Below, in pieces: positions 9,117 to 16,455 of a stretch of DNA of 64,000 nt. The notes beneath the pieces are model-generated. The model had not been told where the DNA came from, made no database searches, and saw nothing but the letters and a program-made list of their open reading frames with translations. Each line of letters starts with the position of its first letter. Within the stretch, counting starts at the first letter, position 1. Made by a program: the position numbers and the translations under genes. The stretch is taken from positions 1,572,722-1,636,721 of the forward strand of contig OY282381.1 of the NCBI GenBank assembly GCA_958295915.1. Reading direction: 5' to 3'. This DNA comes from an uncultured Caldilineaceae bacterium (lineage in GTDB: Bacteria; Chloroflexota; Anaerolineae; Caldilineales; Caldilineaceae).

Positions 9117-9737
9117 ATGATCTCAACAACTACGCGCAGACGTATCGGTATTTTCGGCGGCACGTTCGATCCGATCCATATCGGCCATCTGATTCTGGCT
9201 GTGGAGGCCCGGCATCAGTTGCAGTTGGATCAGGTTTTTCTGGCGCCGGCCGGCGATCCCCCGCATAAACAGGCCCATCCAATCGTCCCCGTGCGCCATC
9301 GACTGGCGATGTGCCAACTGGCCGTTGCCGACGACAACACAATCGGCATCAGCTTTATTGACGCCGATCGCCCTGGCCCACACTACACTTCGGATATGCT
9401 GCGGCTCTTCCGTGCTCGCATCGACGCGGACGCGCAGATCTTCTTCCTGATGGGGCTGGACAGCTTGCGCGATCTGCCCACTTGGCACGAACCGGAATGG
9501 TTGGCGCGAAACTGCCGGCTTGTGGCTTTGCGACGCCACGATGTGGATATCGATTGGCCTGCCTTGGAAGCGGCTCTGCCCGGCCTATGCGAACGGGTCG
9601 TTATTTTGGATATGCCTGAGTTGGAGATCGCCAGCAGTGTTCTGAGGGAGCGGGTACGGACGGAGCAACCGATTCGTTACCAAGTCCCTCGGGCAGTGGA
9701 ACTCTACATTCGCGAACACGGACTGTATCGGTCATAG
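9117..9737 (+). CDS. nadD: Nicotinate-nucleotide adenylyltransferase
   Basis: The 206-residue protein opens with the nucleotidyltransferase signature [11 protein letters not shown] (residues 14-24). It ends with the [19 protein letters not shown] stretch that corresponds to the family's SSTxIR motif. NadD joins nicotinate mononucleotide and ATP to make deamido-NAD in the cytoplasm. Length is normal. It lies downstream of obgE, as in many bacteria, and converges on the S41 peptidase gene. Confidence 0.95.
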   Translation: MISTTTRRRIGIFGGTFDPIHIGHLILAVEARHQLQLDQVFLAPAGDPPHKQAHPIVPVRHRLAMCQLAVADDNTIGISFIDADRPGPHYTSDMLRLFRARIDADAQIFFLMGLDSLRDLPTWHEPEWLARNCRLVALRRHDVDIDWPALEAALPGLCERVVILDMPELEIASSVLRERVRTEQPIRYQVPRAVELYIREHGLYRS

Positions 9738-9812
9738 AGCAGAGCAGGGGGCTGGCGGAGGTGGCTATGTCGCCATGCTCAATGGGGGCCTATCTGTCGA
9801 CCTCTGTTCTTA

Positions 9813-11138
9813 TCATTCAGGCCCTGCATGGGCGCGCGGCGCGGGACGCTGCCCTGATTGGAGGCGCAAGGATGTTGTCAGATCCACGCCTAACTGTTCC
9901 AGCGCCTTCAAAAACTGCGCGTCTTCCAGCGTGCTCAATTCATCAGCTGCCATAAATCTGAGAAGATCGGCATCGACAACCTTGGAACTGGCCGGCTGCT
10001 CGATTTCGATGTTCGGCGTTACCCCCTGATTTTTGATCAGATGGCCTTTGGGCGTCAGCCAGTTGGTCACGCCCAAAAGAATTGCAGAGCCGTCGCTGAG
10101 ATCAAACTGCTTGAGAACTGTGCCCGTGCCGAATGTCGTCTCACCGATCAGAAGCGCGCGTTCGTTCTCCTTCAGCGCGCCAGCGGTGATTTCTCCAGCG
10201 CTGGCTGTGCCTTCGTTAATCAATACGACAAGTGGGATATCTCTGGCGTAGCCCCAACCCCGAGAGCGGTAGATGATCTCGTTTTTGTCCGCGTCCGACT
10301 CGATCAGAATCACATCACCCTTGGGCAGGAACTGACTATTGGCATGAATCGCCTGCTGTAAAAATCCGCCTGGATTGTTACGCAGATCCAGTACAATGCC
10401 TTGGAACGTGCGCAGTGCGCTGATCTCCTGCAGAGCGGTTTCCAGTTCCTGGCCCATTCCCGCGGAAAATTGGGCGATGGCCACGTAGGCCAATTCCGTG
10501 CCGGGGATGGCGCTCCAACTCACGCTGTGGATCTCGATTTTGTCCCGAATGATTGAAACTGTGACCGGTTCCTGGGCGTCCGGGTGCAGGACAGTCAAAA
10601 CCACTTCCGAATTGGCCGGGCCACGGATGAGAAAGATCACCTGAGCCAGGGATTGCCCTGCGATCGATTCCCCATTCACCGCCAGAATAATATCGCCGGC
10701 CAGAATGCCCGCAGCTTCCGCCGGAGAGCCGTTGATGGGGGCTACGATTGTAAGATTGCCGTCCTCCATAGATACATAGGCGCCGATCCCCTCGAAAGAA
10801 CCTTGCAGACTGGCCTGGTGCATTGCGACATCGTCGGGGGAGAGGAATGTCGTGTGCCCGTCGTCTCCCAGCGTGGCGAGCATCCCTTCGATGGCGCCGT
10901 ATATCATGGCTGTGTAGTCTACCTTCTCGCGGTCGACGAAGTGGGTCGCGACAAAGTCCCAGGCTTCCCAAAAAATAGCGAACTCGGCAGGGCGCTCTTC
11001 TGCTGCGAGGGCCGAACGGATGGAATAGCCGGACAGATTGCCGCCAACAAAAGCAAGAGCCATCAACCAGACGATCAGGACCGGCAGGGCCACGCGTCTG
11101 GCCAAAGCAATTCGGGGTATTCGTTTCATTCTACTCAT
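9813..11138 (-). CDS. S41 family C-terminal processing peptidase-like protein
   Basis: This exported protein (441 residues from the ATG at 11138; an ATG at 11129 is equally possible) has an N-terminal membrane segment, a PDZ domain near residues 110-200 and an S41 catalytic domain. The nucleophile is present in TASAGE (Ser314). The general-base lysine, which sits in an FGKG motif in Prc/CtpA, is Thr338 here (TTFGTGTVL). Members normally cleave periplasmic or secreted proteins at the C-terminus. From memory this FGTG form recurs in Chloroflexota, so it is probably a subfamily, either inactive or using another base. Confidence 0.88.
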   Translation of the reverse strand: MSRMKRIPRIALARRVALPVLIVWLMALAFVGGNLSGYSIRSALAAEERPAEFAIFWEAWDFVATHFVDREKVDYTAMIYGAIEGMLATLGDDGHTTFLSPDDVAMHQASLQGSFEGIGAYVSMEDGNLTIVAPINGSPAEAAGILAGDIILAVNGESIAGQSLAQVIFLIRGPANSEVVLTVLHPDAQEPVTVSIIRDKIEIHSVSWSAIPGTELAYVAIAQFSAGMGQELETALQEISALRTFQGIVLDLRNNPGGFLQQAIHANSQFLPKGDVILIESDADKNEIIYRSRGWGYARDIPLVVLINEGTASAGEITAGALKENERALLIGETTFGTGTVLKQFDLSDGSAILLGVTNWLTPKGHLIKNQGVTPNIEIEQPASSKVVDADLLRFMAADELSTLEDAQFLKALEQLGVDLTTSLRLQSGQRPAPRAHAGPE

Positions 11139-11297
11139 TCCATTGGGAATTACATGGCAACAGGATGAATTCAACGCACAGACGCAGACGCCGCAGGGAC
11201 ACAATGAGACTATGATTCGTGTGATAGGCAGGAGCGCGTCTCCGCGCCCTGGCGACCCTGCGTTCCTTGCAGCCCCCAGGTCTGCTCTAAGATACTA

Positions 11298-11323
11298 GGG
11301 AATTATATACTTAACTGCACAAG
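11298..11323 (+). repeat. TnpB element terminal inverted repeat (right end)
   Basis: This 26-bp sequence starts GGGAATTATATAC. It recurs as an exact reverse complement at 12717-12742. The two copies bracket the tnpB gene. Confidence 0.85.
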
Positions 11324-11400
11324 TATATCTTTCTCAGCCAGCTTTCGGCTGTGCGGGCTATTCCCACCCGCGTTCCTGAATATTTTTAGCGGCGTTCAGA
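11298..11400 (-). ncRNA. Putative omega RNA scaffold at the tnpB right end
   Basis: On the minus strand, the last tnpB codons and following bases fold into two hairpins. The first pairs GCGGG with CCCGC around the stop codon; the second pairs AGCC with GGCT. The element end AATTCCC follows. TnpB proteins of IS200/IS605-type elements use an RNA that overlaps the gene's 3' end and takes its guide from flanking DNA. The same two-hairpin layout recurs with sequence changes at 12557-12652, which supports the structure. Boundaries are approximate. Confidence 0.5.
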
Positions 11401-12479
11401 TCCCGGTCTTCCGTATGCCGGCACGAGAGGCATACAAAGGTCCGATAGTCCGCCAGCTTCTCTTTCCTTACTTCACCACAATGGGAACAGGTCTTGGATG
11501 TGTTCCTGGGGTCCACTTCAACGAATTGTCTACCGGCCCATTCTGCCTTGTAGCGCAATTGTTGAAATAGTATGCCCCAAGTCTGTTCCATCATACTGCG
11601 ATTCAAGCCACGTTTACGATTGCCGCCACGTCGAGACATGTTCTGTATGGCCAGCTTTTCGATCGCTATCTTCTGATAGTTTCGCACGATAGCAGTGGTC
11701 AACTGATGGCATTCATTGCGATTGCGTACTGTATTCCTACGTTTCTCGCGGACATACGTAGCTATTGCCTTTCTCCGTCTGTTACTGCCTTTCTTCTTTG
11801 TGGAAATCGCCTGTTGCAAGCTTGTTTCCCTGCTTCTGTCAAGTACACGACGGGAAACTGTCTTCCCATCGCTGAAGGTCATGCGTTCGTGTACGCCCAC
11901 ATCGATACCTACCGCAGTATCCACAGGCGCCAGGATGTTCTGTTCCTCTTCATATACCAGGTCAACTGTCAGAATACGTCCGTGCATCACGAGCCGCAAG
12001 GCTTTCAGTTGTCTACCTTCTGGCAATTCACGATGGGGGCGTATCCTGATAGCGGGCAATCCTTTTACCTTGATACAATTGCCCTTCACCATGCCCGCTG
12101 TAACGCTTGCCAACTCAAGGCACTGATAGCGCTGATGCGGCTTGAAGCGTGGATAGCCCGCCTTTTCCCCAGCTTTCACCCTACGGAAGAAGGCCTTGAA
12201 TGCCCGGTCTACTCTCACTAACACCCCGCGGGCAACTGGTAATCCTATATCTCGCCAGAACTGTTGTTCCTTCCGCAGTTGGGTCAGTCCCTTCATCTGC
12301 GTATACAAGGTCATACCTTTGCCATCGGCAAGATAGGTATTCTTTCTCTGTGCAAGGGATTGATTGTAGAGCCAGCAGCAAGCGCGCAGCGCCTCGCGGA
12401 TGCGAGCATAGCCAGGGCGCGAACAGTAGCCTCGTTCTTGATATGTTTTGTGAGTTGTGGTAGTCTGGGGAGTATCCAT
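11358..12479 (-). CDS. tnpB: TnpB-family RNA-guided endonuclease (IS200/IS605 OrfB)
   Basis: The 373-residue protein has an N-terminal OrfB helical domain (about 1-115) and a RuvC-like core with acidic residues Asp193 (GIDVG), Glu274 (IAIEKL) and Asp360 (EDRDLNAAKN). A zinc ribbon built from Cys331, Cys334, Cys350 and Cys353 lies between the last two. All catalytic positions look intact and the frame is open, so it may be active. TnpB nucleases are guided by an RNA made from the element's right end and help the element persist. There is no tnpA, so movement would need help in trans. Confidence 0.93.
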   Translation of the reverse strand: MDTPQTTTTHKTYQERGYCSRPGYARIREALRACCWLYNQSLAQRKNTYLADGKGMTLYTQMKGLTQLRKEQQFWRDIGLPVARGVLVRVDRAFKAFFRRVKAGEKAGYPRFKPHQRYQCLELASVTAGMVKGNCIKVKGLPAIRIRPHRELPEGRQLKALRLVMHGRILTVDLVYEEEQNILAPVDTAVGIDVGVHERMTFSDGKTVSRRVLDRSRETSLQQAISTKKKGSNRRRKAIATYVREKRRNTVRNRNECHQLTTAIVRNYQKIAIEKLAIQNMSRRGGNRKRGLNRSMMEQTWGILFQQLRYKAEWAGRQFVEVDPRNTSKTCSHCGEVRKEKLADYRTFVCLSCRHTEDRDLNAAKNIQERGWE

Positions 12480-12556
12480 AAGCCATCACCTTGTGGGTCG
12501 CAGCCCGTAGTGTTCCCGCACTGACGGGCTTTTCTTATGGAACAGCTCCTCTTGTT

Positions 12557-12652
12557 GGGAATTATGTACGTACGCAGTTAAGTACATACTTCTCAGCCTT
12601 TAAGAAAGGCTGCGCGGGATCTGAATTTCCATCCGCGTTCCATTTTTTTGAG
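12557..12652 (-). mobile_element. Orphan second TnpB right end (relic or solo omega RNA)
   Basis: On the minus strand this stretch mirrors the right end at 11298-11392. It has remnant C-terminal codons (MERGW), a GCGGAT/ATCCCGC-like hairpin, an AGCCTTT/AAAGGCT hairpin, GTACTTAACTG and the terminal AATTCCC. The rest of the corresponding tnpB gene is missing. Sequence differs enough from the intact end to be a separate, older insertion of a related element. It points the same way as the intact gene. Confidence 0.65.
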
Positions 12653-12716
12653 TGCCCCATCATACCACAATAGCACATATGCTCACCCAACGCAACTTCA
12701 ACATACGATAATCTTA

Positions 12717-12742
12717 CTTGTGCAGTTAAGTATATAATTCCC
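12717..12742 (+). repeat. TnpB element terminal inverted repeat (left end)
   Basis: Exact reverse complement of 11298-11323, ending TATATAATTCCC. A near-identical 19-bp piece also lies at 34646-34664. Confidence 0.85.
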
Positions 12743-13374
12743 TTACTTTACTAGGTAAGTCCCAATTTACGCCAGAATTGCGCGAGTGTATCGGCAAGTG
12801 CAAGCGCCACACTTTTAGCTGCGGATATGATGAAAGTTTTTATCATGCGCAGGGACTGCTTGGGAAGGGTGGATAGGCGAGGTTGGCAGATCATGAAACA
12901 ACCGATGCGGGAGGGCGCAGTCGTATGCCTCACGGTCAAACTGAGTTCGGGTTCCTGCTGTAACGGCAGCCAAGTGAGCGGCGGCCAGCAAGTTTGGGAG
13001 CGGGAGATGGTGGTTTGCGCTGACCAAGATAATTGTGGCCGCTGACGCGCCCCTTCTGCTTCCAGCCTGAGCGCGTCTCGCCTGCGTAACTGTCCGCACA
13101 TAACCTGAGCAGTGCGCTAACGCCAAATCACCAGATTAGAATTACGGACAGTTCTCACAGAGTTCGCAGGGAAAGTGTTCCAGCGCGGCAGCAACCAGAG
13201 ATGCGCATAACGCAGTTCACAAGCTGGACACTAGCCCCCCGCCGGGGGGACAGCGCTCAACGGCTTCGTTAGATAGTACTAAAGACGATGAGCGCTATCT
13301 TCAGCAGGCAAAGGAGCCTTAAGAGCCTGCATAGCGGCGGGGCCGGCGCTATGCTTACGCCAACTGGTGGTCTA
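12743..13374. other. Long gene-poor stretch between the TnpB element and a lipoprotein gene
   Basis: I find no convincing gene here. Overlapping minus-strand frames (12751-13101 and 12815-13126) have unnatural composition and no ribosome binding site. One ends in MIKTFIISAAKSVALALAD, which could be a decayed gene tail. The right part holds the attC-like palindrome at 13205-13274 and an 8-bp inverted pair, AGCGCTCA (13252-13259) and TGAGCGCT (13289-13296). Confidence 0.5.
13205..13274 (-). other. attC-like recombination site candidate
   Basis: Read on the minus strand, the 70-bp stretch starts with ATCTAAC (fits RYYYAAC), has a G/C hairpin of six C and six G around GGC, and ends in GTTATGC (close to GTTRRRY). 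It lies about 100 bp after the stop of a minus-strand lipoprotein gene, the place an attC occupies in an integron gene cassette. There is only one such site and no integrase gene in view. It could be chance or another palindrome type. Confidence 0.3.
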
Positions 13375-13926
13375 CTACCCCACACTGAAGCTCAACATGC
13401 CCGTATCCTGGGAAATATTGATATCGATCGGTAGCATTGGGATCTGCTGCGCCAGCACGGCGTTAATCTGCGCAGAGATCGGATCCAACATGGCTCCGCT
13501 CACCATGAAGGCCCCAGAGCCAGCCTGCATCAGGTCTACCTGAATCTGATTATCGGCAATGACCAGCTGGCCGATCAGGTCAAGCGTATTGCCCCCGCCG
13601 GGGAGCATAATACCGCCCTCCTTCAGGACGACGCGAAAATGCAGTGAATCCGGCTCGATCCAAATGATCACAGATTCAATCGGCTGATTTGGACCGCTGT
13701 TGGCTTCGATAGACTTGGTCACGTAGCTGCTGAACTCGGATTCGTTCAACATCACCTGGCCAGTTGCCAACCCAGAAAACAGGGATGTTTGGGCGCTCAG
13801 GGCCGCCTCCGTAGAAATTTCGACCATTCGATCGGGCGCCTCGACCATCTGCGCTGCGCACGCGCTCAGCGCCATCAGCAGCAGAGACAGTACAACGAGT
13901 GTGAGGAGTGAGGTTCGTTTGTTCAT
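13375..13926 (-). CDS. Hypothetical exported lipoprotein
   Basis: The 183-residue protein starts with a signal peptide and lipobox (LLMALSACAAQ), so it should be a membrane-anchored lipoprotein facing outward. The mature part alternates short hydrophobic strands (VIIWIEPDSLHFRVVLKEGG, then LIGQLVIADNQIQVDLMQAG), which suggests a beta-rich fold of the lipid- or ligand-binding kind. I do not recognise the family. A ribosome binding site-like CAAGGAG lies just before the ATG. It stands alone between a mobile-element patch and a long direct repeat; an attC-like site follows it. Confidence 0.75.
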   Translation of the reverse strand: MNKRTSLLTLVVLSLLLMALSACAAQMVEAPDRMVEISTEAALSAQTSLFSGLATGQVMLNESEFSSYVTKSIEANSGPNQPIESVIIWIEPDSLHFRVVLKEGGIMLPGGGNTLDLIGQLVIADNQIQVDLMQAGSGAFMVSGAMLDPISAQINAVLAQQIPMLPIDINISQDTGMLSFSVG

Positions 13927-14021
13927 GGTTCTGTTGCTCCTTGAGAGAAATGGGTTACGGGAAGTGTACTCCAGAGCTCATCACAAATTGAAGAGAAACA
14001 ATTAAATGATGACAAGCGACT

Positions 14022-14100
14022 ATATCTTCTCATAAAAACGAATCTAGCGCAAGTTGGCAAAAAGCAGATCAGCGACTTTCAAATTGTGTTCTTATTTTCT
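14022..14100. repeat. Direct repeat copy 1
   Basis: Begins ATATCTTCTCATAAAAACG; pairs with 14134-14212 at an offset of 112 bp. Confidence 0.75.
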
Positions 14101-14133
14101 ACGCCGCGCTCCTGAATTGCCTACTCACAACTA

Positions 14134-14212
14134 ATATCTTCTCACAAGAACAAATCTAGCGCAAGCTGGCAAAAAGCGGATCAGCGGCTTTTACATTTAT
14201 TTCTTATCTTCT
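14134..14212. repeat. Direct repeat copy 2
   Basis: Begins ATATCTTCTCACAAGAAC; the differences from copy 1 are mostly single transitions spread along the unit. Confidence 0.75.
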
Positions 14213-14386
14213 TCTCCGATTCTAATAACGCTTAGACGCCTGTGATCCACACTGGGCGCGACGCTGGGCGATGCCCAAAGAAGGTTTAGGTTTCTATAAT
14301 ACACATGCCAGAAGAGACTGTCAAACCGAATCTATGAGGAGTGAAAAGGTCATCATGTTGGCACATGGGGATTTTCTCCTATTTTT

Positions 14387-14742
14387 CTAAGGGTGGTTAG
14401 CGGTTTGCTGCGTGAGCGCGGCTCCCATATTCCGCCCTCTGCGCCGGATACGCTGCTTCTGTTGATGTTCGGCTAAAAAGTAGCTGCCAATGACGAAGAG
14501 AGCCGCTGCGCTCTGGCCGCAGATGGTCTCCCAGGTCGGAAAGATACCAAGCCAGAGGCCCATCCAGTAGGGCAGACTGACAGAGCCGATAGGCGTAATC
14601 GGTAGCCAGCTGACGGCCTGCATGGTGTCGCGCCGAACAGGAACAGTGTAACGATAGCAAGGCACAGGGCAGCGAGGCGTTTCGGGATGCTCGTCCGCTC
14701 CAGAAACTGGTTCAGCGCAGAATTCGGTGATGGCTGCGGCAA
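14387..14742 (-). pseudogene. FTR1-family iron permease, C-terminal remnant with frameshift
   Basis: One frame gives SWLPITPIGSVSLPYWMG and WLGIFPTWETICGQ followed by a membrane segment (AAALFVIGSYFLAE). These resemble the last part of FTR1/EfeU-type high-affinity iron permeases. The preceding membrane segment (LAALCLAIVTLFLFG) is in another frame, so a frameshift falls near 14625-14645. The N-terminal two thirds, including the REXXE iron motifs, are absent. I take it as a dead fragment. The family assignment rests on recall of this C-terminal pattern. Confidence 0.5.
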
Positions 14743-14784
14743 CAGCCGTCACGCTAGCGGTTTTGTGTTGGAATTCCCGGAAAG

Positions 14785-14811
14785 GCCGGTCCCATGTGGG
14801 CCGGCTTTTTT
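14785..14811 (+). terminator. Rho-independent terminator-like hairpin
   Basis: GCCGGTCCCA and TGGGCCGGC form a strong stem with a two-base loop, followed by TTTTTT on the plus strand. No plus-strand gene ends nearby, which makes its role unclear; it may survive from a lost gene. Confidence 0.5.
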
Positions 14812-15020
14812 CATCCATTCATCCAATTTTTGGCCAATTGTCGAGTTGGCATATTGCGCGCAAACCCGCGGGCGCGGGGTAAGCGCAATCCCTCTGTTTG
14901 CGCTGCGTCGCGCGTGGTGCGCAGGCCATGCCTTCCGCTGATACAGACGATCAGCAGGAAGCCTATCGCCAGGATCAGGCCCAGCAGAAATCCGAATTGA
15001 AGAAAACCTACTGCTTCCAT
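14811..15020 (-). CDS. Small single-span membrane protein (hypothetical)
   Basis: The 69-residue frame starts with a strong membrane helix (FLLGLILAIGFLLIVCI, about residues 11-27) followed by a basic cytoplasmic tail. AGAGG lies 7 nt before the ATG, which supports translation. Its stop overlaps the next minus-strand ATG (14818), near the FTR1-like remnant. It is not part of FTR1 as far as I can see. It could be a real small protein or the start of a broken gene. Confidence 0.4.
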   Translation of the reverse strand: MEAVGFLQFGFLLGLILAIGFLLIVCISGRHGLRTTRDAAQTEGLRLPRARGFARNMPTRQLAKNWMNG

Positions 15021-15236
15021 TATCGATCCTCTACTTACTATATGGCCGATGGGAGATCGGGGAGCAACCGCAACAACACACGATTGCTATCTTCTTCACA
15101 ATTGAGAGATAGTATATCATCGAAATCCAGGTTTTGGGGGTGATTTCTGGCGAAATTTTTCGCTGTACAGGTAAAGGGAAAAGTGAAGAGAAGGTTAACT
15201 CTCAATTTAAGCAAGGTTAAGGCGCATCGAATGCCT

Positions 15237-16151
15237 TCAAAACAGCGCCAATTGTCTGCCGTCTTGCTTGCCAGTCGGGCGCACAATGTCCGGATTCCAT
15301 GCCGGCAGGGGTAGATGTTCACTAACTTTAGCCTGCAGGCGACGGACCGTCTCTGGCGAGTGCCCCTCAAAGGGGTTGTGGACGTAGCAGAATACGTCCC
15401 TGCCCGCGTGTAGCGTATCAGCAATGCGCTGCGCCCATTTAGCCAACAGCGCGTCTTGGGGACGTCGGATCATTTTGTCGTCGGGCAGAGGATCGCGATC
15501 GTGGCCGATGAGGCGTATATGCAAGGGCAGGCGCGGGCCAGCGCGTTCGGCGGCGGTCTGCCAGCAGTCATAGGTATCCGGCTGACCGGCGCGCTCGACA
15601 ACGACGAAGCCGATCCGCCTTTCCGCCAGGAATTGAGCAAAGGCATTCGTCATCAGATCGATGGCCCGCACTTCAACAGACAGTGGAATCTCTTCTGCCA
15701 CATCTGCCAGGCGGTCGACAAAATTCGCCAGACGACGTCCTTCCCGGCTGCGGGAGAAGCTGGACGGGAGCTGAAAAAGGCCAGGGGCAGCGGCAGGGCC
15801 GAGGGAGCGCACAACATCCAAATAGGCGCGGGTACTCCGCTCCACATTCACCAGCCGTTTGTCGTGAGAGATCTCTTTGGGGGCTTTCAACGAAAAGGTA
15901 AAGCCTGCGGGTACGCTCTCCACCCATTGCAACAAAGTCTTGGGGGCGGGCAGGGCGTAAAAGCTGGTGTTGATCTCGACGCTGTTGAACTTTGTGGCGT
16001 AAAAATGAAGTTGTTGGTTGGCTGGGGTCTGGGGAGGATAAAAGACTCCGCGCCAATCTGGAAAGGTCCAGGAGGAGGCGCCGATGCGCAAAGTTCCCAA
16101 AATTTCCGTAGTCATATTCTGCGTTTGTGATGATGCCATGAATTCAGACAC
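15237..16151 (-). CDS. DUF72 domain protein
   Basis: The 304-residue protein matches the DUF72 (YecE-like) TIM-barrel family. It has the early motif IGASSWTFPDWRGVFYP (about residues 23-39) and later YATKFNSVEINTSFY and FTFSLKAPKEISHD. The family's biochemical role is unknown; it is widespread in bacteria and archaea. The N-terminus has two possible starts (residues 1 and 5). It stands alone, with about 300 bp to the ammonium transporter on the other strand. Confidence 0.9.
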   Translation of the reverse strand: MSEFMASSQTQNMTTEILGTLRIGASSWTFPDWRGVFYPPQTPANQQLHFYATKFNSVEINTSFYALPAPKTLLQWVESVPAGFTFSLKAPKEISHDKRLVNVERSTRAYLDVVRSLGPAAAPGLFQLPSSFSRSREGRRLANFVDRLADVAEEIPLSVEVRAIDLMTNAFAQFLAERRIGFVVVERAGQPDTYDCWQTAAERAGPRLPLHIRLIGHDRDPLPDDKMIRRPQDALLAKWAQRIADTLHAGRDVFCYVHNPFEGHSPETVRRLQAKVSEHLPLPAWNPDIVRPTGKQDGRQLALF

Positions 16152-16455
16152 ACATGGAGGCCGCGCGCTAGTGCGGAGACACAGGCATTATGTGCAATTT
16201 GCCCAAAAATTTGTACTCAATTTCATGCAGGATGGGCAGTGGATTCTACCACTCAATCGAGTATTCTTATACTTACTGGCTTGTGAATTATTTTACAGTT
16301 TACTGACGAAAGCACAAGCCCAGTTCATTTCGTTTGGCTCATCCACGACATGATGTATGCTGACGGCGATTATTCCAGGGAAGCGGTCGTCCACAGCACA
16401 CTTGTGGAAGATGAGCGATTTCTTTTTATCATCTCACTTGAGGAGGAGATCTCTC
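16152..16455. other. Intergenic region upstream of amt
   Basis: About 300 bp between divergent genes. It is AT-rich with several weak -10-like sequences (TATACT near 16266). I see no gene and no clear repeat. The promoter of amt must lie here. Confidence 0.4.

Larger units (their letters stand above)
11298..12742 (-). mobile_element. IS1341/IS605-like TnpB-only element with 26-bp terminal inverted repeats
   Basis: The element holds tnpB but no tnpA transposase, as in IS1341-type members. Its limits are set by identical 26-bp sequences in opposite orientation at 11298-11323 and 12717-12742. Perfect terminal inverted repeats are unusual for IS605-like elements, which normally have only subterminal hairpins. 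A second, decayed right end lies inside the element at 12557-12652, so the structure may be nested. No clear target duplication is visible. Confidence 0.7.
13927..14386. other. Intergenic region with a long direct repeat
   Basis: Two imperfect copies of about 79 bp lie at 14022-14100 and 14134-14212. They share stretches such as AATCTAGCGCAAG and GGCAAAAAGC. Both are AT-rich compared with the surroundings. Further right, TATAAT at about 14296 and a small plus-strand frame (ATG at about 14354, 11 codons, preceded by GAGGAGTGAAAAGG) suggest the start of a lost gene. No other gene is visible. Confidence 0.6.

Noticed and set aside
12751..13126. Two overlapping minus-strand ORFs of about 105-115 codons
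   Set aside because: No ribosome binding site, biased composition and no domain; at best a decayed gene.
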